Source: Maratus speciosus
Lineage: Eukaryota; Arthropoda; Arachnida; Araneae; Salticidae
DNA length: 64,000 bases
Direction: 5' to 3'
NCBI GenBank assembly: GCA_963932465.1
Contig: OZ010798.1
Location: 17,902,981-17,966,980, forward strand
The notes beneath the pieces are model-generated. The model ran no database searches and was not told the origin of the DNA. It was given only the letters and a program-made list of their open reading frames with translations. Each line of letters starts with the position of its first letter. Positions within the stretch are counted from its first letter, which is position 1. Shown here piece after piece: positions 12,638 through 23,467 of this stretch. Made by a program: the position numbers and the translations under genes.

Positions 12638-12873
12638 AAGTAAATTTTTACAACTTCTTGGTATTTGCCAAGTCAAGTACAGTGTTGAATTCAGATGTTT
12701 TCCTCCAAGAGGGATATGTTAGAGTTGTACTTTTATCCATTAAACAGCATAAAACAAGTAAATTTTTACAACTTCTTGGTATTTGCCAAGTCAAGTACAG
12801 TGTTGAATTCAGATGTTTTCCTCCAAGAGGGATATTTTAGAGTTGTACTTTTATCCATTAAACAGCATAAAAT
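12638..12873. repeat. 118-bp tandem duplication
   Basis: Two nearly identical 118-bp units (12638-12755, 12756-12873) share AAGTAAATTTTTACAACTTC through TTAAACAGCATAAAA. They create an open frame across 12562-12937 that has no other coding signs. The sequence belongs to the dispersed family also seen at 9090-9240. Confidence 0.85.
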
Positions 12874-12955
12874 ATCACACCTTCTGGGGAGGGAAAAGAA
12901 AGAAAAAGACCCAAAACAAAAAAAAGCATCAATATAATTTGAAAAATTTATTTAC

Positions 12956-13144
12956 CTGGTGTGCATCCTGTAAATGAGCATCCAAAATTGATCCAGACTT
13001 TGGATTGCCAAATCCTTTGACTCGTTTTGGAGGTTTTTATTTTGGTGCATTTGGTACATCAAATTTTGTTGAAACTGCTGTTTGCTTTAGTTTTTTCCAA
13101 CCATCGGCATGATTTTTCTCAAATTGTGAATCTTCGAAATGCTC
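12956..13144 (-). pseudogene. THAP remnant, second exon
   Basis: The exon is 63 codons bounded by a good acceptor (TTTCCTTACAG) and donor (CAG/GTAAAT) on the - strand. It encodes EHFEDSQFEKNH, then WKKLKQTAVSTKF, a stop, and a basic KPPKRVKGFGNPK segment. The spacing C-x2-H across the splice junction is correct for the family. Confidence 0.7.
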
Positions 13145-13686
13145 CTGTAAGGAAATTAAATTTATCTTTTAAAATTAAAATTGTATGAACTCACTTTAAT
13201 CTTAACTAATACTTAAATAAATAAGTATGTATGCCCTGTAGAGACTAATGCCTCAGGACTAGAATAATTTTTTTTTAAATCTTATCTTTAGTCTTACACA
13301 GAGCGTGTGTTTTATGTTTTTCCTGGAATTCGATGATCCATTATCATACTGAGTAAAGAAAAAAAAAAAAAGCCATTAAAAGACTCTCCATTGTATTGTA
13401 CTCAAAGTGTCTATGTGACACTTGAATTTGATTCAACAAAACAACGGATTCCGAATAAATAAAAAAATTAACATTAAATTCGGTTCTGATTCATAAAAGC
13501 AATTTCGTTAACTAGTGATTCTAGACGGCAATTATTGCATTTTTTTTTTTCTCTGGGAGGGGTTTCAACCCAGAAAACCCCCTTTTCACAGGGAACAGTA
13601 GTTAATTTAAAATGTCACGTCAAAATTTTTTTTCTATATTTGAAATTCGATTAATAATTCAAAATTCAGCTATTATCAATATAGTA

Positions 13687-15299
13687 CAGGGTGCGCCATA
13701 AATTCGTGCAAACTTTAAAAATCCATAATTAAAGAAATAATGGTCGGAAAAATTTTTGGTTTGCGCGAGTATGATCAGACGGATTTTGGATTTTTTTCCC
13801 ATGAATAATAAAAAATGATTCCAAGAATAACCAATAGAGGGCGCTCACATGCCATATTGAGACGTTTTATGCAAATCAGGCTAGCAATAAAACACCTGGA
13901 TGGAAATGGATTCGTCATTCGATCTCGGCAGCATGCTATCGTTACCAGATCGAGCGCTGCTGGTCAAACTGTTCTACAAGAATGGGGAATCCACTACTAT
14001 TGCATTGAGGAAGTTTCGCACGGAGAAAGGACTAAAGGCGCAAAAAAGCCCTATTTCGTTGAATGGAATACTCAATTTAGTACGACGTTTTGAGGAAACG
14101 GGGAGTTTGGAGGATCGTCCACGTAGTGGCAGACCATCCTTGAACGCGGATCGCGTCCATGCTGTAAAAAGTGCCATGGAAGAAATGGCAGCCGAGACAT
14201 CAACGGGAAGTAGCAGTGCTCGTGAAGCTGGTAGAATAACAGGAATTCCGGAATCGTCGATTCGACGTATTCTGCACGGAATCTTGGATCTGTATCCGTA
14301 CAAGATACAGACACTTCACCAGTTATTACCGGCAGATACAGATAAAAGACTAAAGTTTGCTACATGGGCACTGGCACAAATGGATCGTGACCCACAATGG
14401 TTGCTGAATGTCATGTGGACGGATGAAGCACATTTTTCACTCCATGGCGACGTCAATACGCAAAACAGTCGTATCTGGGCGACGTCAAACCCTCGGGAGT
14501 ATCAGACCAAGTCAATGCATTCTCCTCGTGTGACTGTTTGGTGTGGTTTCACCGCGGCTTTCATTCTGGGTCCTTTCTTTTTTGAAGAGTCTTGTCCTGA
14601 ATCCGGCTGGAAAACGTGTACAGTCACTGCAGAACGGTATCTTACGCTTTTGCGTAACCAAGTTGTGCCTGCATTGCAGGAAAGACATGCGTTACCTTCC
14701 GTCACCTTCATGCAGGATGGTGCCCCGCCCCACTTTGCACGTGAAGTCAAGGCGTTCCTGTTAGACACTTTCACTGAAGACCGAGTGATAAGTCGAGGTT
14801 GTAAGTTTGAATGGCCCCCCACGATCTCCAGACTTGACCCCAGCAGATTTTTGGTTGTGGGGATACTTAAAGTCTCGTGTTTATCGGTGCTCCCCAGCCA
14901 CTTTGGCGGAACTGAAAGATGCCATTCGACTGACCGTCGGTGGCATCGATGCCGACATGCTACACTCAGCTGTTACAGGCGTATTGACACGCCTCACTTG
15001 CCTAATACCTTGTGGTGGGGGTCATGTTGAGCATCTTTTAGTACCATAAAAGTTAATGCACAGTGTCATGTTATTGTGATTTCTTTCAATGTCTGTTTGT
15101 GTTTGTCTGATTTGCATAAAACGTCTCAATATGGCATGTGAGCGCCCTCTATTGGTTATTCTTGGAATCATTTTTTATTATTCATGGGAAAAAAATCCAA
15201 AATCCGTCTGATCATACTCGCGCAAACCAAAAATTTTTCCGACCATTATTTCTTTAATTATGGATTTTTAAAGTTTGCACGAATTTATGGCGCACCCTG
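13687..15299 (+). mobile_element. Tc1/mariner-superfamily element with 193-bp inverted repeats
   Basis: The terminal repeats 13687-13879 and 15107-15299 are near-perfect inverted copies beginning CAGGGTGCGCCATAAATTCG. TA flanks both ends (13685-13686, 15300-15301). The long, well-matched ends indicate recent insertion. It sits in the intron of the THAP remnant and encodes the transposase described separately. Each terminal repeat contains an AATAGAGGGCGCTC motif. Confidence 0.92.
13900..15049 (+). pseudogene. Tc1/mariner-type transposase, one frameshift
   Basis: Cut-and-paste DDE/D transposase. The N-terminal part (about residues 15-60) is a helix-turn-helix region resembling the DUF4817-type domain common in arthropod elements (LLVKLFYKNGES, then a second HTH at GRITGIPESSIRRIL). 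Catalytic motifs are WTDEAHF (first Asp) and MQDGAPPHF (second Asp). The third, SPDLTPADFWLWGYLK, is intact but lies in the +1 frame. The shift falls in the C run at 14815-14820, where six Cs stand where five would keep the frame. Spacing between the second and third Asp is about 42 residues. From the ATG at 13900 the first frame gives about 305 residues before the shift, and the rest ends at 15049. It is otherwise free of stops, so the copy was active recently or the extra C is an assembly error. Confidence 0.88.
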
Positions 15300-15301
15300 T
15301 A

Positions 15302-15835
15302 TATTGTTTATAAATGTTATGATAATAAACAGATTCTGGTATTAGACAAAACACTGTAATTGCAATTAACTTAATAAACAAAATCAGAAGACATTCAAAA
15401 TCTTGCATCTTTTATTACATAATGTAAATATAAGTGTGTGCCTGTTTAAATAATTTGGATGAAAATTACCTAAAAAGTGATGAAAATTATGTTTTTTATT
15501 GTAACTTATATTACTTTTTCAGTGATGTCAGTTACCATAATAAATATATAACTGCAACAAATCATGTCAACATTGCATTTTGAATTCTGTTTTTGGTGTT
15601 ACATTACTAAAATTTCTGAAGTAAATTGTTTGAAGTCAAATGTAACGTACAAGCTATCATGGAATGACCCTTTAGTATTCAAAATTTAATTATAAGTGAA
15701 TTATAGCAGTATATGTTATTAGACATTAATTACATTAGACAAAAATACAGAACATATACAATCTTTAAAAACAGGTTGCATACAAGCATCATTCATAATA
15801 TTTTGAGTATAAATTTTAAATAACAATGGATTTTG
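15302..15835. other. Non-coding, nothing recognised
   Basis: AT-rich sequence without a recognisable gene, repeat end or structured element. It lies within the intron of the THAP remnant. Confidence 0.4.
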
Positions 15836-16072
15836 TCGCCCGCTGGCGTGGTCAGTAAGCGGAGGCTGCTGTCACCCCGAGGGCCCGGGTTCGAGTCCCT
15901 GGGTAAGGCATGGATGTAATTGTGAATGTCCCATTATAGTTATATAATATATGTAATGGAAAATAAAATTTGTTACTTGTTGTTGTTTCTGTATAATAAG
16001 GATCATTCGAGGCGACAGCCATTGTAGCTATAGGCCCCAAAGCCTTCTCCACTTCGGTGGACGTCAAATGTC
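15836..16072 (+). repeat. tRNA-headed SINE-like copy
   Basis: A tRNA-like head (about 15838-15905) has a perfect B box, GGTTCGAGTCC, and a plausible A-box region (TGGTCAGTAAGCGG). It is followed by an unrelated body ending in CACTTCGGTGGACGTCAAA. Cloverleaf pairing is weaker than in the heads at 39073 and 42486. It is probably a pol III-derived retroelement rather than a working tRNA gene. Confidence 0.5.
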
Positions 16073-16287
16073 AAACAATGGATTACTTTTGTTAATTCAT
16101 ACTTCATTGCATGAGACATTATATGAAAATGCACCACTGAATACCATGTATCAATGCACAGTATCCAGGCTAATTGGCAAATTAACTAAATATTTGAATA
16201 CTCAGGCTAACTACAATATCTGATGGGCAAATCATTGAGTTTACTAAGTAGTAGAGTTTACTAAATGGTATTCAATTTTGTGAAATA

Positions 16288-16761
16288 CAGTAGAAGTTCT
16301 TTATAACGCAATTCTCCAATGCACAACTTCTCAGATGTAAACAATGATTTTTGCAGTTAAAAAGCACCTGCATTTTCACATTGTAAAATATTGCTACTCT
16401 CTAGAGGACTTAATTTGATACATTAGTTCAACTTTATCTTCTAATTTAAGACCTTTTTACAGAAAAAATGCTATTATTACAATAAACATTTTTGAAAATG
16501 TCTCATATAAGGGATGGTTGTGTCAGCTATATTTGGATCATGTTTATAAAGTAAATTTAACAATGTCTGACCTATATTATGCAAAAATTTATAATTTGGA
16601 TAACTCTTGGTAACAAGGAATGCAGTATAAAGATATTCTAATGTATTTTGATGTGTTTCAGACATATTTGACCCTGTTTACAAGGTGAATTTAATGATGA
16701 GACCCATATAACGCAAAATTCTATATAACACACAACCTTGCGTTATAAAGATCTTCTACTG
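16288..16761. mobile_element. Tigger-type MITE, family 1 copy a
   Basis: TA flanks both ends. The inverted ends CAGTAGAAGTTCTTTATAAC and GTTATAAAGATCTTCTACTG match well. The body is shared with 20079-20581, including a TTTGCAGTTAAAAAGCACCT block. No protein is encoded. Confidence 0.85.
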
Positions 16762-17556
16762 TATATGAACATTCAAAAATCATAACTTTTTCTTTTTTTT
16801 TGAGGGAAAAGTTTCTTTCAATTGTAAAAGAAAGTCACACCATTAATACAAGTAATGTAAACAAGATATTTATACATCAGATGAAAAAAAAAAAAATTGA
16901 AGTGATTTGTAAATGATGATTGTTTTAAATATACCTACTAGTTTAAAATTACATTAACTTATTGGCTAAAAACATACAATGCATCATAAATATACATAAC
17001 ACAAATTACAAGAGAATTTTTTTTATCAAATATTACCTTTATTTTTATAGTCAAGTATGTCTCAATTATTTTAATAATTTTCTGAGCAATAAATTTTTAG
17101 TAGTTGTTAGTTTATCCACAGTTTGATCTATAAATTTCTACATTCAAAAATTATAACCAATGATAATATTAAGTTTATCTATTTTCTTCGAAACTAATTC
17201 CGATGGTGATCCAGGTTTCTACAAATTTAAATCATTATTATATCCCTCTTATGTCAAAAACAACTTTTGGGAAAGAAAACAATCTTGATTTCTTCTAGCA
17301 TAAAATCAAAATGGGGAATTAAATGGTAGTAATAAATTGCGTTTTCCTGACCAAAACAAAAATCTTGGCGAATTCTAAAACATCGCCAACTTCACTCAAT
17401 TGCAACCCTTAACAATAAAAAATAATGTAATTTAAATGTTAAATCAAGAAAAATTTTAGTATGTAATAATTATGTGATAAATATATTCTTACACTTTCTA
17501 CTTATCATATAACACCAAAAATAAAGTAAAATAATTAAAAATAAGAAGAAACGTAT

Positions 17557-17717
17557 GCTGCAAAGTTGTGAAGTTTTTTCCGGTGTCCAAGAGTCTCATC
17601 TCATATTAATTAGCCATTGCTTTCTTCTTGCCTCATTTCTAGGGAATTTAAACATTCTATGACCTTTTCTTGAATGATTTCTACAGTTTATTGCAGTACA
17701 TCCACCCATAATTTAAT
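17557..17717 (-). pseudogene. THAP remnant, N-terminal exon
   Basis: The acceptor-like CAATTTTAG precedes the exon, and the ATG is at 17709-17707 with an in-frame stop just upstream, so this ATG fits as the true start. There are 51 codons to AGC, where the frame meets the next exon exactly as in intact THAP domains (LCS then EHF). The base after AGC is A in ATACGT; a GTACGT donor would be perfect. The internal stop TGA stands where THAP proteins usually have Arg. Confidence 0.7.
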
Positions 17718-17849
17718 CTAAAATTGAAAATATAGACAAGCTGCTGTTTGTATATGCAACACGGTCCGATCCAGTAAGGAATAAAAATGTCGGACGAGTC
17801 AGCTCATATATCTAGTAGCCTTACATAGTGCTAAGAACGAATAATGACG

Positions 17850-18169
17850 TAACGATCTTATGATCGCTTTACCACTAGATGGCAGCATAGGACTTTTGGA
17901 ATAGAATTGAATCGATTTCATCCGTAATAATTTAATATTTTTCTAAATTTTTATTTTACATAATTATTTTAATAATTACTTACTTTTAAACTAATAAATT
18001 ATTTTAATATTTTCCTTATTTTAATGTTTCCCTTTATTGTCAGCATTCATTATAATTTCCCTTGCTTAACTACCAATCAAATTAATGTTTCAAAAATGTA
18101 AACAAATCAAGGACCAGAAATCCGCACAACCTCTGGATCCAAGCTGCACAGATTTGAGGGAGTCTACTG
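17850..18169. mobile_element. Tigger-type MITE fragment, family 2 copy a
   Basis: It ends GATTTGAGGGAGTCTACTG followed by TA. The body is the inverted match of 25796-26035, including a CACTAGATGGCAGCA site. The left terminal repeat is not found. Confidence 0.6.
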
Positions 18170-18607
18170 TAGTCACTAACTATTTTTGAGTTGCATAAAT
18201 TTTGTCATAAAAATTTTCAACTGTACGTTGCATTTTACTGGCTGGTGAAATAAATCCTTGGCTGGTAGAATTTTCTAGAAATTCCCCATCCCTGATCATC
18301 ATTCTTTTTTTAACCTTTATGTTTCTCAATTTTAAAGTACCTAAAGAATAACCCTTTTCCTATTTTTTCAATCCAACCACTGACAAAAATCTGCAAAAGT
18401 CACTTTTCTCATGTTTACTGTCCTTGGGACCAGGACTTCTTTTTTATCAATTCTAATGCTGCTAGGGAGTGTAGCACCACGGAGTTGAGTTTTAGTTTCT
18501 AGTTATATTATTTACACACAACTTCATTTTAAAACTGAATCTAAATTAAATAGTACTATTTATTCCTTAATAAACATTAATTGTATGAAATATAAAATGT
18601 ATTACAA

Positions 18608-18882
18608 GTTATCCCGTCGACCAATTTCGCCAAATTATATAAATAGCCAAACTACTCGCCAAATTATACAAATTGACATAATTTTTTATTTCAAATAATG
18701 AAAGAACAAATAAATTAGTGTAACATTAATAAAAAATACAAATAAAACGTCGAAATAAAAATCACTTGATGATGTAAACATGTGTAACTTGCTTAAAGTC
18801 AAGTCAATGTGACATTTACGATCAACCATTATTGGAATTTAATCTTATAGCTTGGCGTTAGATTTTTGGTCGACGGAATAAC
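18608..18882. mobile_element. Short inverted-repeat element
   Basis: The ends AGTTATCCCGTCGACCAA and TTGGTCGACGGAATAACT are imperfect inverted repeats, extended inward by CGCCAA/TTGGCG blocks. No coding sequence is seen. The target duplication is unclear. Confidence 0.55.
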
Positions 18883-19083
18883 TAAGTAGTACCTAAAAAA
18901 GTTATTTGTGCAACAGAGGATATGTTACATGTTTCTTTTTCAAACAAAGAAACACATTTATTAGTAAATTCTATGGTGACAAAAAAGAAAATTAAAAAAT
19001 ATTCAACAAAACAGAAAGATTTGATCAACTGTTTGAATATCTGTTAGATGCAACATTAGTTAAAATAAATTCCAAATTGGCTT

Positions 19084-19288
19084 AGATGTGTTATTATCCC
19101 TCCATCCGCCATCTTGGATTTTTTTCTTGCGTGAAAACTCCTTTCGCCAATGGTTAAATATTGTTGATAGATTAATATAATATTAAAAAAACTGGAATAT
19201 AATAATTATAACTATTAATTAAAAAACTGTTTTTAATTCACGCCCAAAAAAAATCCAAGATGGCGGATGGAGGGATAATAACACATCT
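19084..19288. mobile_element. 205-bp palindromic MITE
   Basis: Arms of about 55 bp read AGATGTGTTATTATCCCTCC inward and its complement at the other end, including CATCCGCCATCTTGGATTTT on both sides. The centre is AT-rich and unrelated to the arms. It was probably generated by a DNA transposon. Confidence 0.75.
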
Positions 19289-19632
19289 GTTCCAATAAAT
19301 TTTGCATATTAACTTTCTGGGAAACTTTGTAAAAAATTCTACATTTTGTTTTATTAATTTTAATTGAAATATTGAAGATTTAAATCTAACAAACTACCAA
19401 TTATTTAAAAAAAATGTTTTATTAATTTATCATATTAATAGAAGTGGTTAACATAACTATCTTTCTTGAATTTTGTTTTGTGCATCCTTCCTCCAAAATC
19501 TTCGGCTGATATTTTATTTTTAGTCATTTTTATAATAATAAGTTGTGTGTTATCAAAGCTGTTCAAAGTTCAAACAAGTTGAAAAACAGGGAAGATATTT
19601 ATTTCTAAATTATTAAATATAAAACAACTTAC

Positions 19633-19641
19633 CGCAGCCAT
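19633..19641 (-). other. Possible 5' exon end with strong splice donor
   Basis: On the - strand, CCGATGGCTGCG is followed directly by GTAAGT, an ideal donor. If spliced to the THAP exon at 17717 the ATG would be out of frame with the THAP start, so it would be untranslated leader with a short upstream frame. Support is only the motif and its position upstream of the THAP remnant. Confidence 0.25.
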
Positions 19642-20078
19642 CGGAAGCAAAAGAAAATTAGGCCGTGAGACAAGGACGTAAAAGCCGTTTAAAAAATTAA
19701 GTTCGTTCCTCACAAAAGAGGGGTATGTTTTGCAACTTCAATAAAACAAATGATATTGTCACAATTCAAAAAATATAATGTTCATGGTCCGATAATTGCA
19801 CATTATTTAATTAACGGCAAAAATAAAGAGAGTTGTTGTCTATTTTTTTCGACCAATGAGATGGCGTCTTCGTGTATGCTGCAGGATGACTTTACCTTAA
19901 TGTTGCTTTCACTATGCGACTTTCGGGTTTTAACTCATGGATCAAAACAGCAATTTTTGTACTATGACTATTTAACCATTCAAATTCGATATAAAATAAT
20001 TAGTTTTTGAAGGATATGAAAAAAGGAGGATGTGTTTTATATATATCATGATTTTTTTTTAACATATTAATTAAGATA

Positions 20079-20581
20079 CAGTAGAGGATCTTTATAACGC
20101 AATTCTATATAACGCAATTCTCCATATAACGCACAACTTCTCAGATGTAAACAATTAATTTTGCAGTTAAAAAGCACCTGCATTTTCACATTGTAAAATA
20201 TTGCTACTCTCTAGAGGGCTAAATTTGATACATTAGTTCAACTTTATCTTCTAATTTAAGACCTTTTTACTGAAAAAAATGTTATTATCACAATAAATAT
20301 TTTTGAAAATGTCTAATATAAGGGATGGTTGTGTCAGTTATATCTGGATCATGTTTATAAAGTTAACAATATCTGACCTATATTCTGCAAAAATTTATAA
20401 TTTGAATAACTCTTGATATCAAGGAATGCAGTATAAAGATATTATAATGTATTTTGATATGTTTCAGACTTATTTGGCCATGTCTACAAGGTGAATTTAA
20501 TGATGTGATCCATATAATGCAAAATTCTATATAACGCACAACCTTGCGTTTTTAGGTTTGCGTTATAAAGATCTTCAACTG
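20079..20581. mobile_element. Tigger-type MITE, family 1 copy b
   Basis: TA flanks both ends. The ends CAGTAGAGGATCTTTATAAC and GTTATAAAGATCTTCAACTG and the body match copy a at 16288-16761. It is nested inside the 2.9-kb element, so it inserted later. Confidence 0.85.
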
Positions 20582-21816
20582 TATTTGCTTTATCATTTAA
20601 ATAAATTAGAAACCCATTTCCAAAAATTTTACATGCCATTCTTAAATATGTTTTGCACAGGTGCTTTTTTTTATTTATAGGTTCTGCTTGTGTTAATAAA
20701 CTTATCACAGCATTTTCCCAGTTTTTATTAATATTTAAGACTATTAACCAAATTTCACCATGGCGCCATCTAGTATCGAGAGAAACAAAATTAAATCATT
20801 CAAGTATATTTTTTTCTGATAAATAAAATTTCCTTTTTCTAAAAGCAACTGTTGCTGTTTCAAAAACAATGTAAATTTGCTATCAAAATTTATAAAATTA
20901 TAAACAGATTATACTTGACAGAAAAAATCTAAATACTGACAAAAATAAATAAATAATTTAGAAAAACACCAAGTATGTTCCCTTTAAAATGATAATTGTA
21001 AATACTAGACTAAGCATTTAATTCCTTTTTTTTTTCCCTAGTTTAAAAGAAAAAAATTGTAAATTTGGCGTCATTTTATAATTGTCCATACAACCAAACA
21101 TATTAAGTTTGAACAAAAAGGAAATAAGTTAAAAATCAAGAATTTGGTTCTATTTTGAAAAACACAAATTGTAATCAAAACAAAAATGGATATGGTTAAA
21201 AACATTTTAACAAGACCTTTTTCTTTTTTTCCCTACAGAAGTCAGATATGTAAATTTGTAGATCTATGTACCATTTAAATATTGTTAGGTTCATTGTAAT
21301 AATGTCGAAATTTAAAGTTTTATTAAATTCAACTTTTAGAATTTGTTAAAATTGTCCTTTTTTTCTTTTTTGGTTACTTTTAGTAACAGATATATGCAAT
21401 ACTTTAATTTTCTTTATTTTGCAGCATCAATATTAATTTATCAAAAGCTAAATTTAATAAATTAAATTACTGCAATTGGTAAACTTTTTTACTTATTAAA
21501 TTAATCATGGCAATTATGTCTTAATATTATTATTCTCTATACTTTAAATAATAACTTTCATATGCATTGCATGTTTTTTTAAATCTAATAACCTAATTTC
21601 ATTTTTATTCACAAGTAGCATTTTAAATTCATTAAATTGTGTTATAATTAAATCTGAGGTGTTTACCTTCATTTTTAAATAAATATTATTCATATTAATT
21701 TAATTTCAAGGGAAATCAATTATGCCTTTGAATTAATAAATTTATATTTCTTTAGTTTTTCTTAAAGGGAAAAACACCAACAGAATGAAAATGGGTCCAG
21801 ACCTGGGAATCGAACC

Positions 21817-22230
21817 CTAACTATTTTTCCTACATAAAATGCAAACATTAGGTAGTACATTTTTAGATTTAGAGTCTTCATGGTGGTTTTTCATAGTACT
21901 CTTACTGCACAAAAATCGTTTGTTGGGAATGTTATGCTCATTATGAGTATTTTGAGTATCCGGAAGAACATTCGTTTTTGATAATTTTGTTGTACGTTTC
22001 ACGGCAGCAGCAATTCTCACCTTGTCTGTGAATCGCATATAGCACTTTCTGTGATACAGGATTTTTTCAATCGCTGTATGTGACATGCTATTAACTTGTT
22101 CAGCGATTTTTTTTTCAACAGAATCAGTTGCAAGCCCCTGATATGCACAGCTTTTTATTTTTGTTCAGCTAACAGCCGAACAAGTCTGCAAATCATTTTC
22201 AATGTCATTTACAATGTGAATGGCACATTC
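21817..22230 (-). pseudogene. Transposon-borne ORF with HRKCY/CxxC motifs
   Basis: From an ATG at about 22230 the - strand frame reads MECAIHIVNDIEND, meets one TGA, then runs on through KKIAEQVNSMSHTAIEKI, LYHRKCYMRFTDK and a final LPNVCILCRKNS before a stop. The pattern His-x2-Cys-Tyr-x2-Phe-Thr-Asp-Lys followed by Cys-x2-Cys resembles a putative zinc-binding module seen in uncharacterised arthropod proteins often linked to transposons. That is recall, not a search. The frame continues past the single stop and lies centrally on one side of the element, suggesting it was the element's own gene. No catalytic motif is visible, so it is not proven to be the transposase. Confidence 0.5.
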
Positions 22231-22565
22231 CATCGTAAATAAATTAAGTCAAACAGTCGGAATTCGAAAGTTTGTGTTGATTTGTTTACAAACAACTCTC
22301 TCGTTCTCCCCTCTTCCGTTTCCTCATTGGTTAGTTAGCGATGAACTGTCTCGCAGCAAATGAATCGCAGCCGAGTCATTGGTTTAAAAAAGTAGAAAAA
22401 GCATCTTTTTTTATGTCTTTAATTAATTAATGTGCACACATTATACCATGAACATTGCATTTTTAGAAACAGAGGAATATTTTCTGTATTTTCAAAGTGA
22501 CAGATATTACCCCCCCTATCATGAGGAACGAAATTAAACGATAGACTGGCTTGTCCCACGGCCTA

Positions 22566-22798
22566 AATGGCGAAATGAATGAAAGACAGAACTCGCAATG
22601 AACCACCACGAATCCCGAAAAAGTTTTCGGCTAATTCGATGAACAATCAGTAGTGCTGCCATCTATCATGACTGTGGTAAATCAATCAATCCATCCTTGT
22701 TAGCAAATAACAGATGGCAGCACCAATCAAAAGAAACCCAGTAAGACTTGACTTTATTCAATTGCTAATCAAATTAAGAGTTCTTTCCGCCATTTTCC
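22566..22798 (+). promoter_or_regulatory. Possible promoter / non-coding first exon
   Basis: This stretch is less AT-rich than its surroundings, contains two inverted GCTGCCATCT/AGATGGCAGC sites (22656, 22713) and ends TTTCCGCCATTTTCC/GTAAGTTG, a strong donor at 22799. It could be the untranslated first exon of F-box gene A, whose coding start lies 8 kb downstream behind an acceptor-like CGTCATTTTAG at 30787. Only transcript data could show this. Confidence 0.3.
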
Positions 22799-23467
22799 GT
22801 AAGTTGTGATTGTAATATAATATGTTTAATTTTAATCAAGATAAATAGTGCATTAGATCTTTATATTTCTTTGGTATATAGATGAATCTGTTAGATTTTG
22901 ATTATTTATCACTCATTATTATAGACAAGCATGTTTTGCATGAATCTGAAAAAAAAAAAAAGATTGATTTATGATTGCATGATCCAAATATTTTATCGTT
23001 TAAGACGCTATTATTTTACATTAAATATAAAAAAATAATAACGATTTTTATAAAAGTCCTCTTAGCTTCTTATATAAAATCCATTTTAAATATTCTTAAA
23101 TTCAACTTCTCACAAAAATTATTAATATCCATAGATTAATGTAGAATTACCATGATTTCCATCATGTAATTCGCGGAACAAACAATAATGTTTCGAACCA
23201 GAAATTGTATTTAATATTTGATGCTAAATATTTACCGAGATTTAATAAGTTATTTTTTATGGAAAAATATTTCTGAGTTCAAGTCCAAACATGATTGCTT
23301 GATCTGCGGATTATAGGCCAGGAATTCTGAAATAGTCTATCAAATCTTTCAATAAATTTTCTGATCAGAAAATTATTCTATAATCATAGAATTTGAGATA
23401 TCATTGATTTTAATTTTATTTTGGAAAAGCATGCTATAGAGTTTTACAGAATTTGAAATGAAAAGTT
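22799..23467. other. Non-coding, nothing recognised
   Basis: AT-rich sequence with no gene or repeat boundary that I can identify. If the exon ending at 22798 is real, this is intron. Confidence 0.4.

Larger units (their letters stand above)
12956..17717 (-). pseudogene. THAP-domain gene remnant (two exons)
   Basis: Two separated - strand exons together encode a whole THAP zinc finger, a C2CH DNA-binding domain found in animal transcription regulators and in P-element-type transposases. Exon 17717-17557 starts MGGCTAINCRN and contains FKFP, a W and the start of the LCS motif. Exon 13144-12956 begins EHFEDSQF and carries AVSTKF, the counterpart of the family's AVPTIF box. The zinc ligands C4, C9, C50 and H53 are all present. 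It is probably dead: TGA replaces a codon in the first exon (after NMR), TAA interrupts the second (after NAPK), and the first exon's donor reads AT where GT is expected. The 4.4-kb intron holds the mariner element at 13687-15299. Downstream exons are not identified. Stop readthrough or a domesticated transposase fragment are less likely alternatives. Confidence 0.7.
19659..22565. mobile_element. 2.9-kb inverted-repeat DNA transposon
   Basis: The left end TTAGGCCGTGAGACAAG and right end CTTGTCCCACGGCCTAA are inverted repeats. Further inside, TTCGTTCCTCA near 19703 pairs with TGAGGAACGAA near 22522. The interior holds a decayed ORF on the - strand (21817-22230) and a later Tigger-type MITE (20079-20581). 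The target duplication could not be settled, so the superfamily is open. Confidence 0.65.

Noticed and set aside
12562..12937. Two overlapping open frames of 80-92 residues with repeated LLGICQVKYSV-like text
   Set aside because: Created by the 118-bp tandem duplication in a dispersed repeat; the same sequence near 9200 is not open.
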